A stretch of 48,379 nt of DNA from Hydrogenophilales bacterium CG_4_10_14_3_um_filter_63_21 (GTDB lineage Bacteria; Pseudomonadota; Gammaproteobacteria; Burkholderiales; Thiobacillaceae). Positions 1-9,555 of this stretch are shown here, piece by piece. Positions within the stretch are counted from its first letter, which is position 1. Every line of letters starts with the position of its first letter. The notes beneath the pieces were generated by a model that was not told where the DNA came from, ran no database searches, and saw nothing but the letters and a program-made list of their open reading frames with translations. A program made the position numbers and the translations under genes. The stretch is from NCBI GenBank assembly GCA_002784045.1, contig PFJX01000013.1, positions 1 to 48,379 on the forward strand. Reading direction: 5' to 3'.

Positions 1-1167
1 GCGCTCCAGCCAGTCGTCCAGAAGGAGGGGAAGCCGGGATGCAAACGGGATGCGCTTGATCGGCAGACTCGGCAATGCATCCATTAGGGCGCGGACCTGC
101 CTGTGCACGGCTTCTTCAGAGAAATGCGCGCGGATGAACTGGAAGCCCGCCTCGGCAAGCGCCGTATGCTGCTGCGGATCCTCCAGCAGGTGTATCACCT
201 GCTGTGCAAACGCCTCAGCCGTATCGCCGACCAGGACGTTGCTTCCCGGCGTCAGGCCGAAGCCGTCGATGCCGATGCTGGTCGTGACCACCGGCAAGTG
301 ATAGGCCATCGCCTCCCCAATCTTGCCCTTGACCCCGGCCCCATAGCGCAGAGGGGCGATCGAAATGCTGGCCTTTTCCAGATAAGGCGCCGTCTCGGGT
401 ACATAACCCACCACCTGGACATGCTCCGACTCAAGCGCCAGTACCTCCGGCGTGGGGCCATAGCCGACGACCCACAGCCGGACATCAGGACGAACTCTCG
501 CGATCAAGGGCAATATGTCCCGCGCAAACCAGACAACACCATCGATGTTTGGCGCAAAAAGGTAAGAACCGATAAAGACTAGGCGCGCAGCTTCACGCCC
601 ACCCACGGGGCAGGCTGGAATCTGATGAATGTTCGGAACAATGAAAGCGCGCACATCCGGAATCTCGGGCAGGACAACATTCAGGTCTTCTTGCGACACA
701 GTCAGAACCGCATCCGCCGCGCGGTAGGCGGTTAGTTCGTCCCTCTTGACCTGCTCCGCCAACAGGCGATCCTCGGCCAGGCCGGTATGCTCCGCCTTGG
801 AAAAAAATCGGCGATAAGCCACATCGCCGTTATCCACTACGACCCGCGCATGGGGCTGGAATGTGCGCACCTCTGCCACCCACGGCACGGCATGGAAATA
901 ATTGGGAAAGATCACCGCGTCGTAGTCACATGCCTGCAAGGCGATCCGCACGCCGGGTTGGAGTATTTGAATGCCGAGAGCGGCAACGCCAGCACGATAA
1001 CGCTCAGACGCCGCCTCGCCATACTGCTCGACCTGTGCCTCGGGCGAATAAGCCAGAAAGGAAAGCCGGTGCGTGCTCGCCAGAAATTCGAGTATCCGAA
1101 TAAAGCGAAGATCCCCGCCGAGACGATCCGGCATGGGGAAGAAAGCAGAGATGATCAACAACCTCAT
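1..1167 (-). CDS. GT4-type glycosyltransferase, 3' end cut by the window edge
   Basis: The open frame starts at ATG 1167 and stays open for 389 codons to the window edge, so the C-terminus is missing. The N-terminus (MRLLIISAFFPMPDRLGGD) is the usual GT-B first strand and glycine-rich loop. Near residue 300 the protein has the GT4 donor-site pattern APLRYGAGVKGKIGEAMA followed by a conserved LPVVTT segment. It should transfer a sugar from an activated nucleotide donor at the cytoplasmic face during assembly of the glycan encoded by this cluster. It is the most downstream visible gene of the minus-strand polysaccharide operon, 70 bases after the previous glycosyltransferase. Donor and acceptor cannot be told from sequence. 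Confidence 0.85.
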   Translation of the reverse strand, partial: MRLLIISAFFPMPDRLGGDLRFIRILEFLASTHRLSFLAYSPEAQVEQYGEAASERYRAGVAALGIQILQPGVRIALQACDYDAVIFPNYFHAVPWVAEVRTFQPHARVVVDNGDVAYRRFFSKAEHTGLAEDRLLAEQVKRDELTAYRAADAVLTVSQEDLNVVLPEIPDVRAFIVPNIHQIPACPVGGREAARLVFIGSYLFAPNIDGVVWFARDILPLIARVRPDVRLWVVGYGPTPEVLALESEHVQVVGYVPETAPYLEKASISIAPLRYGAGVKGKIGEAMAYHLPVVTTSIGIDGFGLTPGSNVLVGDTAEAFAQQVIHLLEDPQQHTALAEAGFQFIRAHFSEEAVHRQVRALMDALPSLPIKRIPFASRLPLLLDDWLER

Positions 1168-1237
1168 GAACCTGGGTTCCTTATGCAAAAACCCGCACTG
1201 CGCCTGGCGGGTTGAACGGGATGCGTAGGCACAGGAC

Positions 1238-2434
1238 TCACTCCGTCCCGCGAATGATGGCGTCAAGCGCAGCAACATGCCGGGCATTCCAAGACTCGGC
1301 GAAGACGCTGGCGTCGTGGGACAGGCGTGCCGCCAGTTCGGCATCGTTGCAAATACGGACTACTGCATCGGCAAACGCTTCGGGCGTATCGCCGGTAAGA
1401 AAGATCGGCGGCGTTGCCTCTATGCCTTTGCTACCGTTGCTGGTGGCGACCAATGGCATTCCGTGCGCCAGGGCCTCGATGGACTTGATGTTGAGACCGG
1501 TACCAAAACGCATGGGAACGACGACGACATCAGCCTGAGCGTAGGCCAACGCGAGGTCCGGCAAGACGCCCAGTTTCACCACACCCGGTTGATCCGCCAC
1601 GACCTCGCAGATGCGGCCCGCCAGCAGCAGCCTGGCTTCGGGCAGACGCGCACGCACCAGGGGCAGGATCTCCGCCAGGAGAAAGTCGAGCGCATCGTTG
1701 TTTACCGGATTCAACGAGGCCACAAACAGCATGCAACTACCTGGTGACCGGCCGCGATGACTAGGCCGTAGCGGCACCAGATGGCCCACAGTAACCGTCT
1801 TGCGCCCGGAGATTTCGGAGAAGAAAGCGCGCTCCATATCCTGAATGGCGACCACCACATCAGCTCGCCGCAGTCCCCGCGCCTCTTCCCTGCGGGTCGT
1901 GGAAAACCACTCCGGCTGTCGCCCCTCTCGCAAAAACAACTGATGGCGGTCGGTGAAGACGTCATGGGTATCCACGATTTTCAAGACATCCGGACCGAAG
2001 CATTCCAGCGCACGCGAGAAGAAAACGTATTCCACCATGACGGCATCGAAATGATGCTGTGTGTGCAGATCGGAAATTCTGGACAAAGCCCAGGGGTTGA
2101 ACCAGTCATCGATCCGCAGAGTATGGCGATAGGTCGGGTCACGAAAACCGAACCAAGCGTCCTCAATCCGCTCCCGCAAGGACCGGCTGCGTTTCGGCAG
2201 CGTGTAGGAAAGGGGATAGAACCGACCTCCCAGCAGCGTGCGCATCGCCTCTTCGTCGCCGGAAGCGGTGCGCAGAAAAGCCAGATGAACCTCATGGCCA
2301 AGGGAAATCAGTGCTTTGACCAAGGCAAGGATCCGCACCCGATTACCCGCCGTGGTCGGGTGGGTTGGGGTGGGAGAAATGATCAGGATCCGACGGGGTG
2401 CGCCAGATTTCCGAATTTGGACCAGATCATTCAT
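1238..2434 (-). CDS. GT4-family glycosyltransferase
   Basis: This 398-residue GT-B protein has an N-terminal domain beginning ILIISPTPTHPTTAGNRVR (acceptor side). Its C-terminal donor domain carries VVPMRFGTGLNIKSIEALA and then GMPLVATSNGSKGIE, the typical GT4 nucleotide-sugar-binding Glu region. Length is normal for the family. The ATG overlaps the stop of the upstream WbsX-like gene by 4 bases (ATGA, 2431-2434), so the two are translationally coupled. It resembles the next gene downstream in overall layout and both probably add residues to the same repeat unit. Sugar specificity is unknown. Confidence 0.87.
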   Translation of the reverse strand: MNDLVQIRKSGAPRRILIISPTPTHPTTAGNRVRILALVKALISLGHEVHLAFLRTASGDEEAMRTLLGGRFYPLSYTLPKRSRSLRERIEDAWFGFRDPTYRHTLRIDDWFNPWALSRISDLHTQHHFDAVMVEYVFFSRALECFGPDVLKIVDTHDVFTDRHQLFLREGRQPEWFSTTRREEARGLRRADVVVAIQDMERAFFSEISGRKTVTVGHLVPLRPSHRGRSPGSCMLFVASLNPVNNDALDFLLAEILPLVRARLPEARLLLAGRICEVVADQPGVVKLGVLPDLALAYAQADVVVVPMRFGTGLNIKSIEALAHGMPLVATSNGSKGIEATPPIFLTGDTPEAFADAVVRICNDAELAARLSHDASVFAESWNARHVAALDAIIRGTE

Positions 2435-3507
2435 GGCGCATTCAATTCATCGTGGATCACTTCGAGGTATCGCCGGCCATAGCGTATGTCGGGTTCCAGA
2501 TGGTTGCCTTCCGCCCACTCATTCCAGGATTTGACGAAAACGAAACGATGCTCTTCAGCTAGATGCTGAACCTGATGCAGGGCTCTGTGCAGATGCTTAC
2601 GGAATAAATCGGGCGTGGAGCCGTGTAGCACCATGCCATTGGAACCGCTGCGAGCGGTATTGTCCCAATTCGGGATCACGCAGGGATAACCCTCAATTCC
2701 AGAGACTGGCTCGGAGATCAGGTAGTCACTGATGTATTTGTATTGATGTATGGTGGGCAGGCGACGGGTGTCCTGATACCAGTGTTTCAATTTTCCGACG
2801 GGATTGTTCCAGGCGGGTCTCGCCTCGGAATCGCGACGCCGGGGAGGCAGGCGCACATTGATCACTGCGTCGAATCCCGCATTTTTCGGATCCCAATCGG
2901 GTGATTTGTGTTCCGCAACCAGAAACAGCCCCGGCAGGCCCGCACGAACCGCCAGGTCGCGCCAGAGATCGGTCACTGCCATTGAATCGGGCAATTCCTT
3001 GGGGCTGTAAACCACAAATACCGGCTTGCCATCGACACGGATATAACGCGGGTCGAGAAACGCGCGTAATAGATATTCGAAATGCCGGCGATGATCCTCC
3101 ATTCCCGGGTAGGTCTGCTCGATCAGCATTCGATTCGGCGCACCATGCCAGACTCCAGTCCAGCTCTGATTGCCCCAGCATAAACAGAACGGAAAATTCG
3201 GCTGCCCCGATTCCAACACCTCATTGAAAGGCAGATCGAGGATGCGCTTACCTGCAAACCAGTAGTGGTAATAGCAGAACGCCTCGATACCGTATTGCCT
3301 GGCCAGTTCGGCCTGCGCCAGCCGTGCTTCCGGCAGGCGCAGGTCGTAGAACCCCAAGTCGGCCGGTACATGGGGTTGGTAGTGCCCGGGGAACATCGGT
3401 TTGGCCTTGGCCGTATTCGTCCACTCGGTAAAACCCTTGCCCCACCACTCATCGTTTTCCGGGATCGGGTGAAACTGCGGCAGATAGAACGCGATCATTC
3501 GTGTCAT
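2431..3507 (-). CDS. WbsX-like (GH99-like) polysaccharide protein
   Basis: This 358-residue protein belongs to the WbsX / glycoside-hydrolase-99-like family found in O-antigen and capsule loci. It opens with the family hallmark MIAFYLPQFHPIPENDEWWG and continues with GFTEWTNTAKAKPMFPGH, then YGIEAFCYYHYWFAGKRIL. A conserved KSWNEWAEGNHLEPD segment lies near the C-terminus. These are the family's TIM-barrel signature stretches. Members are annotated as glycosyltransferases or as GH99-like domains, and I know of no settled biochemical role. It sits between two glycosyltransferase genes in the operon, overlaps the downstream one by ATGA, and starts 12 bases after the stop of the upstream one. 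Confidence 0.87.
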   Translation of the reverse strand: MTRMIAFYLPQFHPIPENDEWWGKGFTEWTNTAKAKPMFPGHYQPHVPADLGFYDLRLPEARLAQAELARQYGIEAFCYYHYWFAGKRILDLPFNEVLESGQPNFPFCLCWGNQSWTGVWHGAPNRMLIEQTYPGMEDHRRHFEYLLRAFLDPRYIRVDGKPVFVVYSPKELPDSMAVTDLWRDLAVRAGLPGLFLVAEHKSPDWDPKNAGFDAVINVRLPPRRRDSEARPAWNNPVGKLKHWYQDTRRLPTIHQYKYISDYLISEPVSGIEGYPCVIPNWDNTARSGSNGMVLHGSTPDLFRKHLHRALHQVQHLAEEHRFVFVKSWNEWAEGNHLEPDIRYGRRYLEVIHDELNAP

Positions 3508-3519
3508 GGGTGCGGCCTG

Positions 3520-5091
3520 TCAGGTGATGCCCTTGATAACGGGTTGTACGGTGGGCGGAAAAAAAATACTCCGGAACAGTGCGAGCGTGCGATCGAGGCT
3601 GGGCAGTCCCCGCAGGCAGGCGAGCAGCAGGGGCGGGTCCATCTTCACGTTCATGGCATACCGACGGGCATACCAGGCGGCATACGACATCGCATCCCCT
3701 TCTGACCAGCGCAGCAGTTTGGCGTCATCGAGGGGTAGGGCCGTCGTCGCGGCTGTGGAAGGATGGAGCTTGTGCGCGGCAGGAATCGGCAGGCGCTTGA
3801 GTCCTTCGGACCAGCCGGCACAGTGGTATTTCTCCACTTTGCCAGACAGTTCGCAGCCGATTTGCTTCCGCTCAACGGGGGGGCGTAAGGCCAGGAGCCG
3901 TGCCTGCTCGACATAGCCATCGGTGCTGACGGGGGGCTGGATATGGTCGATGGCAGGGCCGTTCGAGCGATAAATCGGCGGCAGGAAGTCCGGCGCACGC
4001 ACACAGGGCAGTCCAGCGAGTCCGGCTTCGAGCAGGGCCGTGAGCGAGCCGAAAGGGAAGCCTTCGAGATAGATGTCGGCGGCGGCAAAGTAGCCTTGCA
4101 GCGCCCGTTGCGAGCCCACGGCCACGATGCGCCCCTCGCTTTCACGGAATGCGCGGTCCCAGGCCGGGTTGTTCCGCGATGGCCCGATGGCGATCAGATA
4201 GGCACCGGGCACGGTGTCGATGATCTTTCCGGCCGTGGCGAGGAAGTCGATGCCTTCTCGCGGTTCGTATTTCGATTCGCGGCCAAGCGTCAGGTAGACG
4301 CAGGCGTCTTCGGGGATACCCAGGGTTTTCCGTACGTCTACGGCAGTCGCATCGGCCGTTGGCTTCTCGGGCAGGGGGATGTTGAGCAGATGGCTGCGGT
4401 CCACACCGCGAAATTCCCGAGTCAATTCCGTGCCTTCTGGCCGGATCTGCAAAACCATGTCGGAAATGGCAGCCCCCACCCAGAACAGATGGTCGGCCAT
4501 GTTGAGCAGCAGGACGGGCGGGCAGTCGGCAACGCCGAATGCAATCGTTGGAATGACATCCCACATGTGGTGATGCAGGACGATGACGTCGGCTTGTGCA
4601 TGGGCCAGCTCGCGCAGATTCCTGGCGCATTCGAGCGGCGTGTCGGCGTATTCGACGAGCGAGAAGAACTCGCCGCCGGTTTGCCTGACGGCGGCATGCA
4701 ACTCGGTTTCCTCGGGGTCCAGGTACTCCAGGACGGCGATGCTGTGTCGCTCGCCCAGCGGGTTGGCGTGTATCCAGCGTTTCAGGAGCGCGTTGTGGCC
4801 GCCGATGCTGTCGGTGCGCGTCATGACGTGCAGCCAACGCCTTGTTCCGGCCTGCGAGGGTTGCCACGGCATCGTGGTCTTTATGTCTGCTGCAAGCTTG
4901 AGCAGCAAGGCTTCGAGTTCATGCGAAACCAGCATGCCGCAACCAAACCCCGCCAGCTTCCCCGCCAGTTGGCACCAGCGTGCGCTTTGAATCTTGTGGC
5001 CGATGGCGTGGGTGCGCTCTGCGTTTCTGAGGCACCAGTCGAACAGGCTGCGGTTGAAGTTCAACTGCGCGCCGGTCAATTCCATCATCAT
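3520..5091 (-). CDS. glycosyltransferase, GT-B type, with long N-terminal region
   Basis: The gene encodes 523 residues. The C-terminal half looks like a GT-B donor domain: a beta-strand/loop region [16 protein letters not shown], then [15 protein letters not shown], and a donor-binding stretch [26 protein letters not shown]. About 100 residues precede the first recognisable GT strand ([15 protein letters not shown]), longer than usual for GT4. Its ATG overlaps the aminotransferase stop by 4 bases (ATGA at 5088-5091), placing it directly behind the deoxyamino-sugar genes. It may transfer that sugar, but this is inference from position. Specificity is not readable. Confidence 0.75.
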   Translation of the reverse strand: MMMELTGAQLNFNRSLFDWCLRNAERTHAIGHKIQSARWCQLAGKLAGFGCGMLVSHELEALLLKLAADIKTTMPWQPSQAGTRRWLHVMTRTDSIGGHNALLKRWIHANPLGERHSIAVLEYLDPEETELHAAVRQTGGEFFSLVEYADTPLECARNLRELAHAQADVIVLHHHMWDVIPTIAFGVADCPPVLLLNMADHLFWVGAAISDMVLQIRPEGTELTREFRGVDRSHLLNIPLPEKPTADATAVDVRKTLGIPEDACVYLTLGRESKYEPREGIDFLATAGKIIDTVPGAYLIAIGPSRNNPAWDRAFRESEGRIVAVGSQRALQGYFAAADIYLEGFPFGSLTALLEAGLAGLPCVRAPDFLPPIYRSNGPAIDHIQPPVSTDGYVEQARLLALRPPVERKQIGCELSGKVEKYHCAGWSEGLKRLPIPAAHKLHPSTAATTALPLDDAKLLRWSEGDAMSYAAWYARRYAMNVKMDPPLLLACLRGLPSLDRTLALFRSIFFPPTVQPVIKGIT

Positions 5092-6194
5092 GGGCGCAGG
5101 ACCTTCATCGCTTCGAGGGTTGCATCGACGACGGTTTCCACCTGCGCTTCGGTGAGCTGAGGCCCCATCGGCAGGCTGAGCACCTGTTCGGCCATCGCAC
5201 GGGTGATCGCCAGGTCGGGGGCCGGATAGCCGGCGTAGGCCTGTTGCAGGTGGGGCGGGATGGGATAGTGAATCAGCGTCTGTACGCCCATCTCGCCGAG
5301 TTTGGCTTGTAGGGCATCACGTTGCATCAGGCGCACGACATAGAGGTGCCAGACCGGCTCGGCCTTGGCGACCACCGTCGGCAGGATGAGCCCGGTCGCT
5401 GCGAAGGCCTCGCTGTAGCGCTGCGCAGTGCGCACCCTTCTTGCGTTCCAATCGTCCATATAGTGCAGCTTTACGCGCAGTATCGCGGCTTGTATTTCGT
5501 CCAAACGGCTGTTGAAGCCTTGGACCTCATTCACGTATTTCACCCGCGAACCATAGTTGCGAAGTACACGAATCCGCTCGGCGAGCTTAGGATCGTTGGT
5601 GGTTACCGCGCCAGCATCACCGAAAGCCCCCAGGTTCTTTCCGGGATAAAAGCTCCAGGCTGTAGCATTGCCCAACCCACCGATAGCAGCACCACGATAA
5701 CGTGCACCGTGTGCCTGAGCGCCATCTGCCAAAACTTCTAGGCCATGCTTTTCGGCGCAGGCAAGTATGGGTGCCATGTCAGCAGGCTGGCCATAGAGGT
5801 GAACGGGCAAGATAGCGCGGGTGCGAGGAGTGATCGCATCTTCGATACGCTGTGGATCCATGTTGTAAGTGCGCTCATCCGGTTCAACAGGAACAGGGGT
5901 AGCACCTACCTGGCTTACCGCAAGCCATGTTGCAATATAGGTATTGGATGGTACTAGCACCTCGTCGCCAGGGCCGATATCCATAGCCTGCAGCGACAAG
6001 CGCAACGCTTCGAGCCCATTACCCACGCCGATGCAATGTTGCGCTCCACAATAGTTGGCGAACTCCAACTCGAACGCTTCCAATTCGGCGCCCAAGATGT
6101 ACCAGCCGCTGTCCAGCACCCTGGCCACCGCAGCGTCGATCTCCGCCTTGAGTTCTACATAAGCTGCATGAAGGTCGAGGAAGGGGATACTCAT
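5088..6194 (-). CDS. fdtB: dTDP-3-keto-6-deoxyhexose 3-aminotransferase (FdtB/QdtB type)
   Basis: A DegT/DnrJ/EryC1/StrS aminotransferase of 368 residues from the preferred ATG at 6194, which overlaps the fdtA stop as ATGA. It begins [18 protein letters not shown], has the PLP-site Asp and Gln in LADGAQAHG, and has the PLP Lys in [16 protein letters not shown] (about residue 186). It would transfer an amino group, probably from glutamate, onto the 3-keto sugar made by FdtA, giving dTDP-3-amino-3,6-dideoxyhexose in the cytoplasm. The adjacent ketoisomerase and acetyltransferase make this assignment strong. Whether the sugar is Fuc3N (Fdt) or Qui3N (Qdt) depends on FdtA stereochemistry and is not settled here. 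Confidence 0.88.
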   Translation of the reverse strand: MSIPFLDLHAAYVELKAEIDAAVARVLDSGWYILGAELEAFELEFANYCGAQHCIGVGNGLEALRLSLQAMDIGPGDEVLVPSNTYIATWLAVSQVGATPVPVEPDERTYNMDPQRIEDAITPRTRAILPVHLYGQPADMAPILACAEKHGLEVLADGAQAHGARYRGAAIGGLGNATAWSFYPGKNLGAFGDAGAVTTNDPKLAERIRVLRNYGSRVKYVNEVQGFNSRLDEIQAAILRVKLHYMDDWNARRVRTAQRYSEAFAATGLILPTVVAKAEPVWHLYVVRLMQRDALQAKLGEMGVQTLIHYPIPPHLQQAYAGYPAPDLAITRAMAEQVLSLPMGPQLTEAQVETVVDATLEAMKVLRP

Positions 6195-6607
6195 GCCTGC
6201 CACCGCGCTCTCATGAACTCTGCGTAATCACGATAATAATCGGCCTCATCATATTTGTTTGACGCCAGTACCATGCAGACCGATCCGGAAGAAAAGTTAT
6301 CTAACTCCCGCCATATCATAGGGCAGATATAAAGGCCGTTATAAGAGCGGTTGAGATGTATACGCTGTTTGTCCTTGCCATCATCCAATACCACATCAAA
6401 GCTCCCTGACATGGCGATGATGAGCTGATGCAGATCCTTATGGGCATGGCCACCGCGCTCCGCTCCGCCGGGCACATCATAGAGGTAATAAACACGTTGG
6501 ATATCAAATGGGATTGGGTTGCCAGACTCAATAAATGTCAGATTGCCCCGTGGGTCGTGGATCTTGGGAAGGTCGATCATGCGACAGGTGTCAATACTGT
6601 AGGGCAT
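6191..6607 (-). CDS. fdtA: dTDP-4-dehydro-6-deoxyhexose 3,4-ketoisomerase (FdtA/QdtA type)
   Basis: A small cupin of 138 residues, matching the usual length, from the ATG at 6607 with a GGAG ribosome site about 10 bases upstream. A longer frame to 6682 would overlap fdtC and add unrelated residues, so I reject it. Family motifs include [10 protein letters not shown], the cupin histidines in [12 protein letters not shown], and a W-R-E-L-D segment ([10 protein letters not shown]). The enzyme moves the keto group of dTDP-4-keto-6-deoxyglucose from C4 to C3, feeding the aminotransferase downstream. Product configuration (galacto for FdtA, gluco for QdtA) cannot be read from the sequence by eye. 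It is translationally coupled to fdtB. Confidence 0.87.
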   Translation of the reverse strand: MPYSIDTCRMIDLPKIHDPRGNLTFIESGNPIPFDIQRVYYLYDVPGGAERGGHAHKDLHQLIIAMSGSFDVVLDDGKDKQRIHLNRSYNGLYICPMIWRELDNFSSGSVCMVLASNKYDEADYYRDYAEFMRARWQA

Positions 6608-6623
6608 GCTTGCAATCACTCCA

Positions 6624-7079
6624 TCAACACTTGGCCAAAATTCTGGCGGGATTTCCAACAACGGTAACGCCGGGGGGGACATCTTTCGTCACCACGGCCC
6701 CGGCCCCTACCATGGCGCCTGCTCCGATTCGCAAACCTGGAAGGATCGTCGCCCCGCCCCCGATGCTGGCACCGTCTTCAATCCAGGTTTGCAGGCAGAC
6801 GTAATTAGTGTTGCGACTTTTTGGGTATTTGTCATTCGTGAAAGTGACGTTGGGGCCAATATGAACATCGTTACCAATACGGAGGCCATCCCATAACTGC
6901 ACCCCATTTTTTACCGTGACACGGTCACCGACGACCACATCATTCTCAATAAAGCAGTGAGCGCAGATATTACAGTCATCACCAATTATTGCGCCGGGCA
7001 AGACCACAGAAAATTGCCAGATCTTAGTATTTGACCCGACTTGATTGGAAGTTACATCACACAAAGGGTGACAAATCAC
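6624..7079 (-). CDS. fdtC: dTDP-3-amino-3,6-dideoxyhexose N-acetyltransferase (FdtC/QdtC type)
   Basis: This 151-residue left-handed beta-helix protein is built of hexapeptide repeats (for example [18 protein letters not shown] and [19 protein letters not shown]). It ends with the family tail [19 protein letters not shown]. It starts at GTG 7079 with an AGGA site 6 bases upstream. It would use acetyl-CoA to N-acetylate the 3-amino sugar, completing dTDP-Fuc3NAc or dTDP-Qui3NAc. Gene order fdtC-fdtA-fdtB within 2 kb supports the pathway. The glucose-1-P thymidylyltransferase and 4,6-dehydratase that must supply the precursor are not in the window. Confidence 0.85.
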   Translation of the reverse strand: MICHPLCDVTSNQVGSNTKIWQFSVVLPGAIIGDDCNICAHCFIENDVVVGDRVTVKNGVQLWDGLRIGNDVHIGPNVTFTNDKYPKSRNTNYVCLQTWIEDGASIGGGATILPGLRIGAGAMVGAGAVVTKDVPPGVTVVGNPARILAKC

Positions 7080-7106
7080 AAAATATCCTCTCTTACTGTC
7101 TCGTTA

Positions 7107-8234
7107 CTACAAACTTGAAACAAAATCTTGAAAATCATTCCACTGACGCTCCTTGCTATAGAGCGCAGAAATTTTTCTTTGAGTGCGTTGTGCAACCTCT
7201 GCATGAGCGGGCCAATCAGCCAGGACACGTTCAATCTGATGAATCAACTCAGCAGAATTTCTATAGGTATAAAAATCGACTTCGGGCTCAAAACCATCAG
7301 GATAATTGCCTTCTTCTGAAATCAGAAACGCACCCAAGCCGATACCCTCGTAAAGACGCATGTTACTCTTGAAGTCGCGATTGTCATCCGTATAAGCGTT
7401 GACTACAATCTTTGCCTGTGCGATTGAGCCATAAAGCGTGTCACCGTATAATGGCGGCAGGGATTGCTCCCTGACGTTCCTGCTAGGGAAACTTATAACA
7501 GGCCGGCGAATGTGAGTCCATGGCAAACCCGGGATTCGAAAAATGGTTTGTAGATGTCGCGTTTCTGTATAAGTCAGGTGACAACGAATGTCTCTACGCG
7601 AGGCCTGCTTATATTTGAGCAAATCATCAATAATGCCATTTCGGTTGTCAAACATGCCCTTGAAGTATTGCCCATAAAATAGTACATCGATAGATTTATT
7701 GGCATGAATGCGCCGGTGCCAGCTAGAAGGAATGCTTGGCTGCAGCTCGCAAGCTGCAAGCCCCCGCCTCTTCCAGTAGTCGATATAGGGGCGATGCAGT
7801 GATAATTGGCCATCATATTCATAAAATGTCCGAGGCTCAGGTTCAATTATGCCATTCCAATAAATATCCTTCCGCACCCTGGACTTGCCAAGCCGTTTGA
7901 TAAATTCGCCATCGCAAAAAGCTGACATATTATAAAATATATCTGGTTTGTATTCCTCAATCTGGGCCAACTTGATTTCACTTAGGTCTCGAGTTCTTAG
8001 GCCATGCTCTCTGGCCCAGCATTGTTGAAGTCTTTCGTAGTCCCAGATTGTATAAAAGACTTCATCCGCCTTGTGCTCAAGCGCAGGCAAAAGAAGGTAA
8101 GTTGATGCATAGCCATCGTTGACCACCAGACGACGCAGAGTCTCAAAATCCATGTCATCCGTAACATCGTACTTTTCTTCAAAGAGTGGGATATGAGGTG
8201 TGTACTTATGGATAGTCTGAAAAACTCGAATCAA
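7107..8234 (-). CDS. CgeB-like glycosyltransferase
   Basis: This 375-residue protein starts at TTG 8234, which has a good AGGA site 7 bases upstream. The C-terminal third is the recognisable part: KIVVNAYTDDNRDFKSNMRL then YEGIGLGAFLISEEGNYPDG and FEPEVDFYTYRNSAELI. That is the layout of CgeB / Glyco_trans_1_2 domains (donor half of a GT-B fold). It likely adds a sugar in the same glycan as the neighbouring genes. It lies at the start of the AT-rich block and is separated from the upstream GT2 gene by about 150 bases in which I see no gene. Specificity is unknown. Confidence 0.8.
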   Translation of the reverse strand: MIRVFQTIHKYTPHIPLFEEKYDVTDDMDFETLRRLVVNDGYASTYLLLPALEHKADEVFYTIWDYERLQQCWAREHGLRTRDLSEIKLAQIEEYKPDIFYNMSAFCDGEFIKRLGKSRVRKDIYWNGIIEPEPRTFYEYDGQLSLHRPYIDYWKRRGLAACELQPSIPSSWHRRIHANKSIDVLFYGQYFKGMFDNRNGIIDDLLKYKQASRRDIRCHLTYTETRHLQTIFRIPGLPWTHIRRPVISFPSRNVREQSLPPLYGDTLYGSIAQAKIVVNAYTDDNRDFKSNMRLYEGIGLGAFLISEEGNYPDGFEPEVDFYTYRNSAELIHQIERVLADWPAHAEVAQRTQRKISALYSKERQWNDFQDFVSSL

Positions 8235-8384
8235 GAACGGTTCCTTTATATGCAGAGTATTTTATCTAGTAAAGACAGGCCCGGTCGGTGCAATTGCTTA
8301 AGCGTGGTGTAACAAAGTAAATTGGTTCTATTTAATTCGACTGCGTATGGCTTGAAATTTATTATGCAAAAGGCTCAAAGAAAG

Positions 8385-9482
8385 TCATTTTTTTAGCTTT
8401 CCCTTGAAGTACTTTATTGGCTCGGCAATTTTCCAAAGAAAAGAAAGCTTAATTGTATCAAGCTCTTTCTTCAAATGCGCATATGCCATTTTTGTATTGC
8501 CGAGCTCCTCTTTTAGTTTTGCATACTCGCCTGAGGTATAGGCATTTTGATAACTACTCTGTAATGAGCGCCCGCGCTTGAGAATAACGCTATTATCGTA
8601 CTGGTCGCATAGGCAGTTGAATAAATCTTCAGTAAGATCAGATTTGTTCTCGTATCCGAAATATATTTCTTTTGCATACAAAAATGCATTGTATATATAA
8701 TAAGCAAGTGGATTGTCTTCCTCCAAGCTGAGACCAGCGGCGAATTCGAATAGCGATTTTATACTTAAAAGCCTATCAACAATAACCTTCTCGTTGTATT
8801 CTCTTTGTGTTATTGAGTCTTCTCTTAGAAGCCTATAGTAAGGAGCGTACTCTGTGCAATAAACGGAACAGGCATTATGGATTATAATTGGGACAAGGTC
8901 AGTGTCCTCATGAAAAACGTTTTCCCTAAATTTAAACCTATTGACAAGACTACTTCTGAATAGGTGCAAACAAGCAGACACATGAAAAGACTCACAAGAC
9001 AGAGCAATTTCTATAAACTTCTTCCCTGTGAATATTTGATCTAATACCGGTTTGTCTCTCCAGTAATGGTAATAGCCATGTTGCGCCAAGTTCAAGCTGC
9101 CATTGACATGACTTGTAGCGCTGAAGGCGACGATGTCGACGTTCTCTTCTGATGCTAATTTATGCAAGAACTCACAACTATTAGTATCAATAAAGTCATC
9201 GCTATCGACAAACCAAATATACTCTCCACTGGCTATTCTCAATCCTGTGTTCCTGGCCCCTCCAAGACCGCAGTTGGTGTCATGCTTGATATATATGATG
9301 CGTTGGTCATTTTCGTCATAATATTTGCATATCTCATGATCTTCCAGGTCCGGGGAATTATCATTAATAATGATAATTTGAATATCAGACATGGTTTGAT
9401 TGACAATACTATCCAAACATTTTTTTAGAAACTTAGATGTATTATAAACCGGGATGATTACGCTAACTTTCGGTGTTTTCAT
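8385..9482 (-). CDS. GT2-family glycosyltransferase with C-terminal coiled coil
   Basis: A GT-A fold transferase of about 365 residues from ATG 9482, where the domain begins KVSVIIPVYNTSKFLKKC. It has the nucleotide-binding IIIINDNSPD, the acidic pair in YIWFVDSDDFID (metal and donor site), and GLGGARNTGL. The last 50 residues (KLKEELGNTKMAYAHLKKEL and on) look helical and charged, probably a short coiled coil with a basic tail that could touch the membrane. A longer frame to 9593 overlaps the upstream GT2 and lacks family similarity, so I use the internal start, although its ribosome site is weak. Base composition is AT-rich relative to the window, consistent with recent acquisition. Confidence 0.85.
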   Translation of the reverse strand: MKTPKVSVIIPVYNTSKFLKKCLDSIVNQTMSDIQIIIINDNSPDLEDHEICKYYDENDQRIIYIKHDTNCGLGGARNTGLRIASGEYIWFVDSDDFIDTNSCEFLHKLASEENVDIVAFSATSHVNGSLNLAQHGYYHYWRDKPVLDQIFTGKKFIEIALSCESFHVSACLHLFRSSLVNRFKFRENVFHEDTDLVPIIIHNACSVYCTEYAPYYRLLREDSITQREYNEKVIVDRLLSIKSLFEFAAGLSLEEDNPLAYYIYNAFLYAKEIYFGYENKSDLTEDLFNCLCDQYDNSVILKRGRSLQSSYQNAYTSGEYAKLKEELGNTKMAYAHLKKELDTIKLSFLWKIAEPIKYFKGKLKK

Positions 9483-9555
9483 GCCTTGTGGATTGGAGAT
9501 ATATGTTTGATGTCGATTGGATTTATAGCATGCTTTTGTTTCATCTTGTGGCCAT

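Noticed and set aside
3943-5160. 405-codon plus-strand frame opposite the glycosyltransferase gene
   Set aside because: Antisense to a coupled gene in the operon, and its translation lacks any domain. It is a GC-rich shadow.
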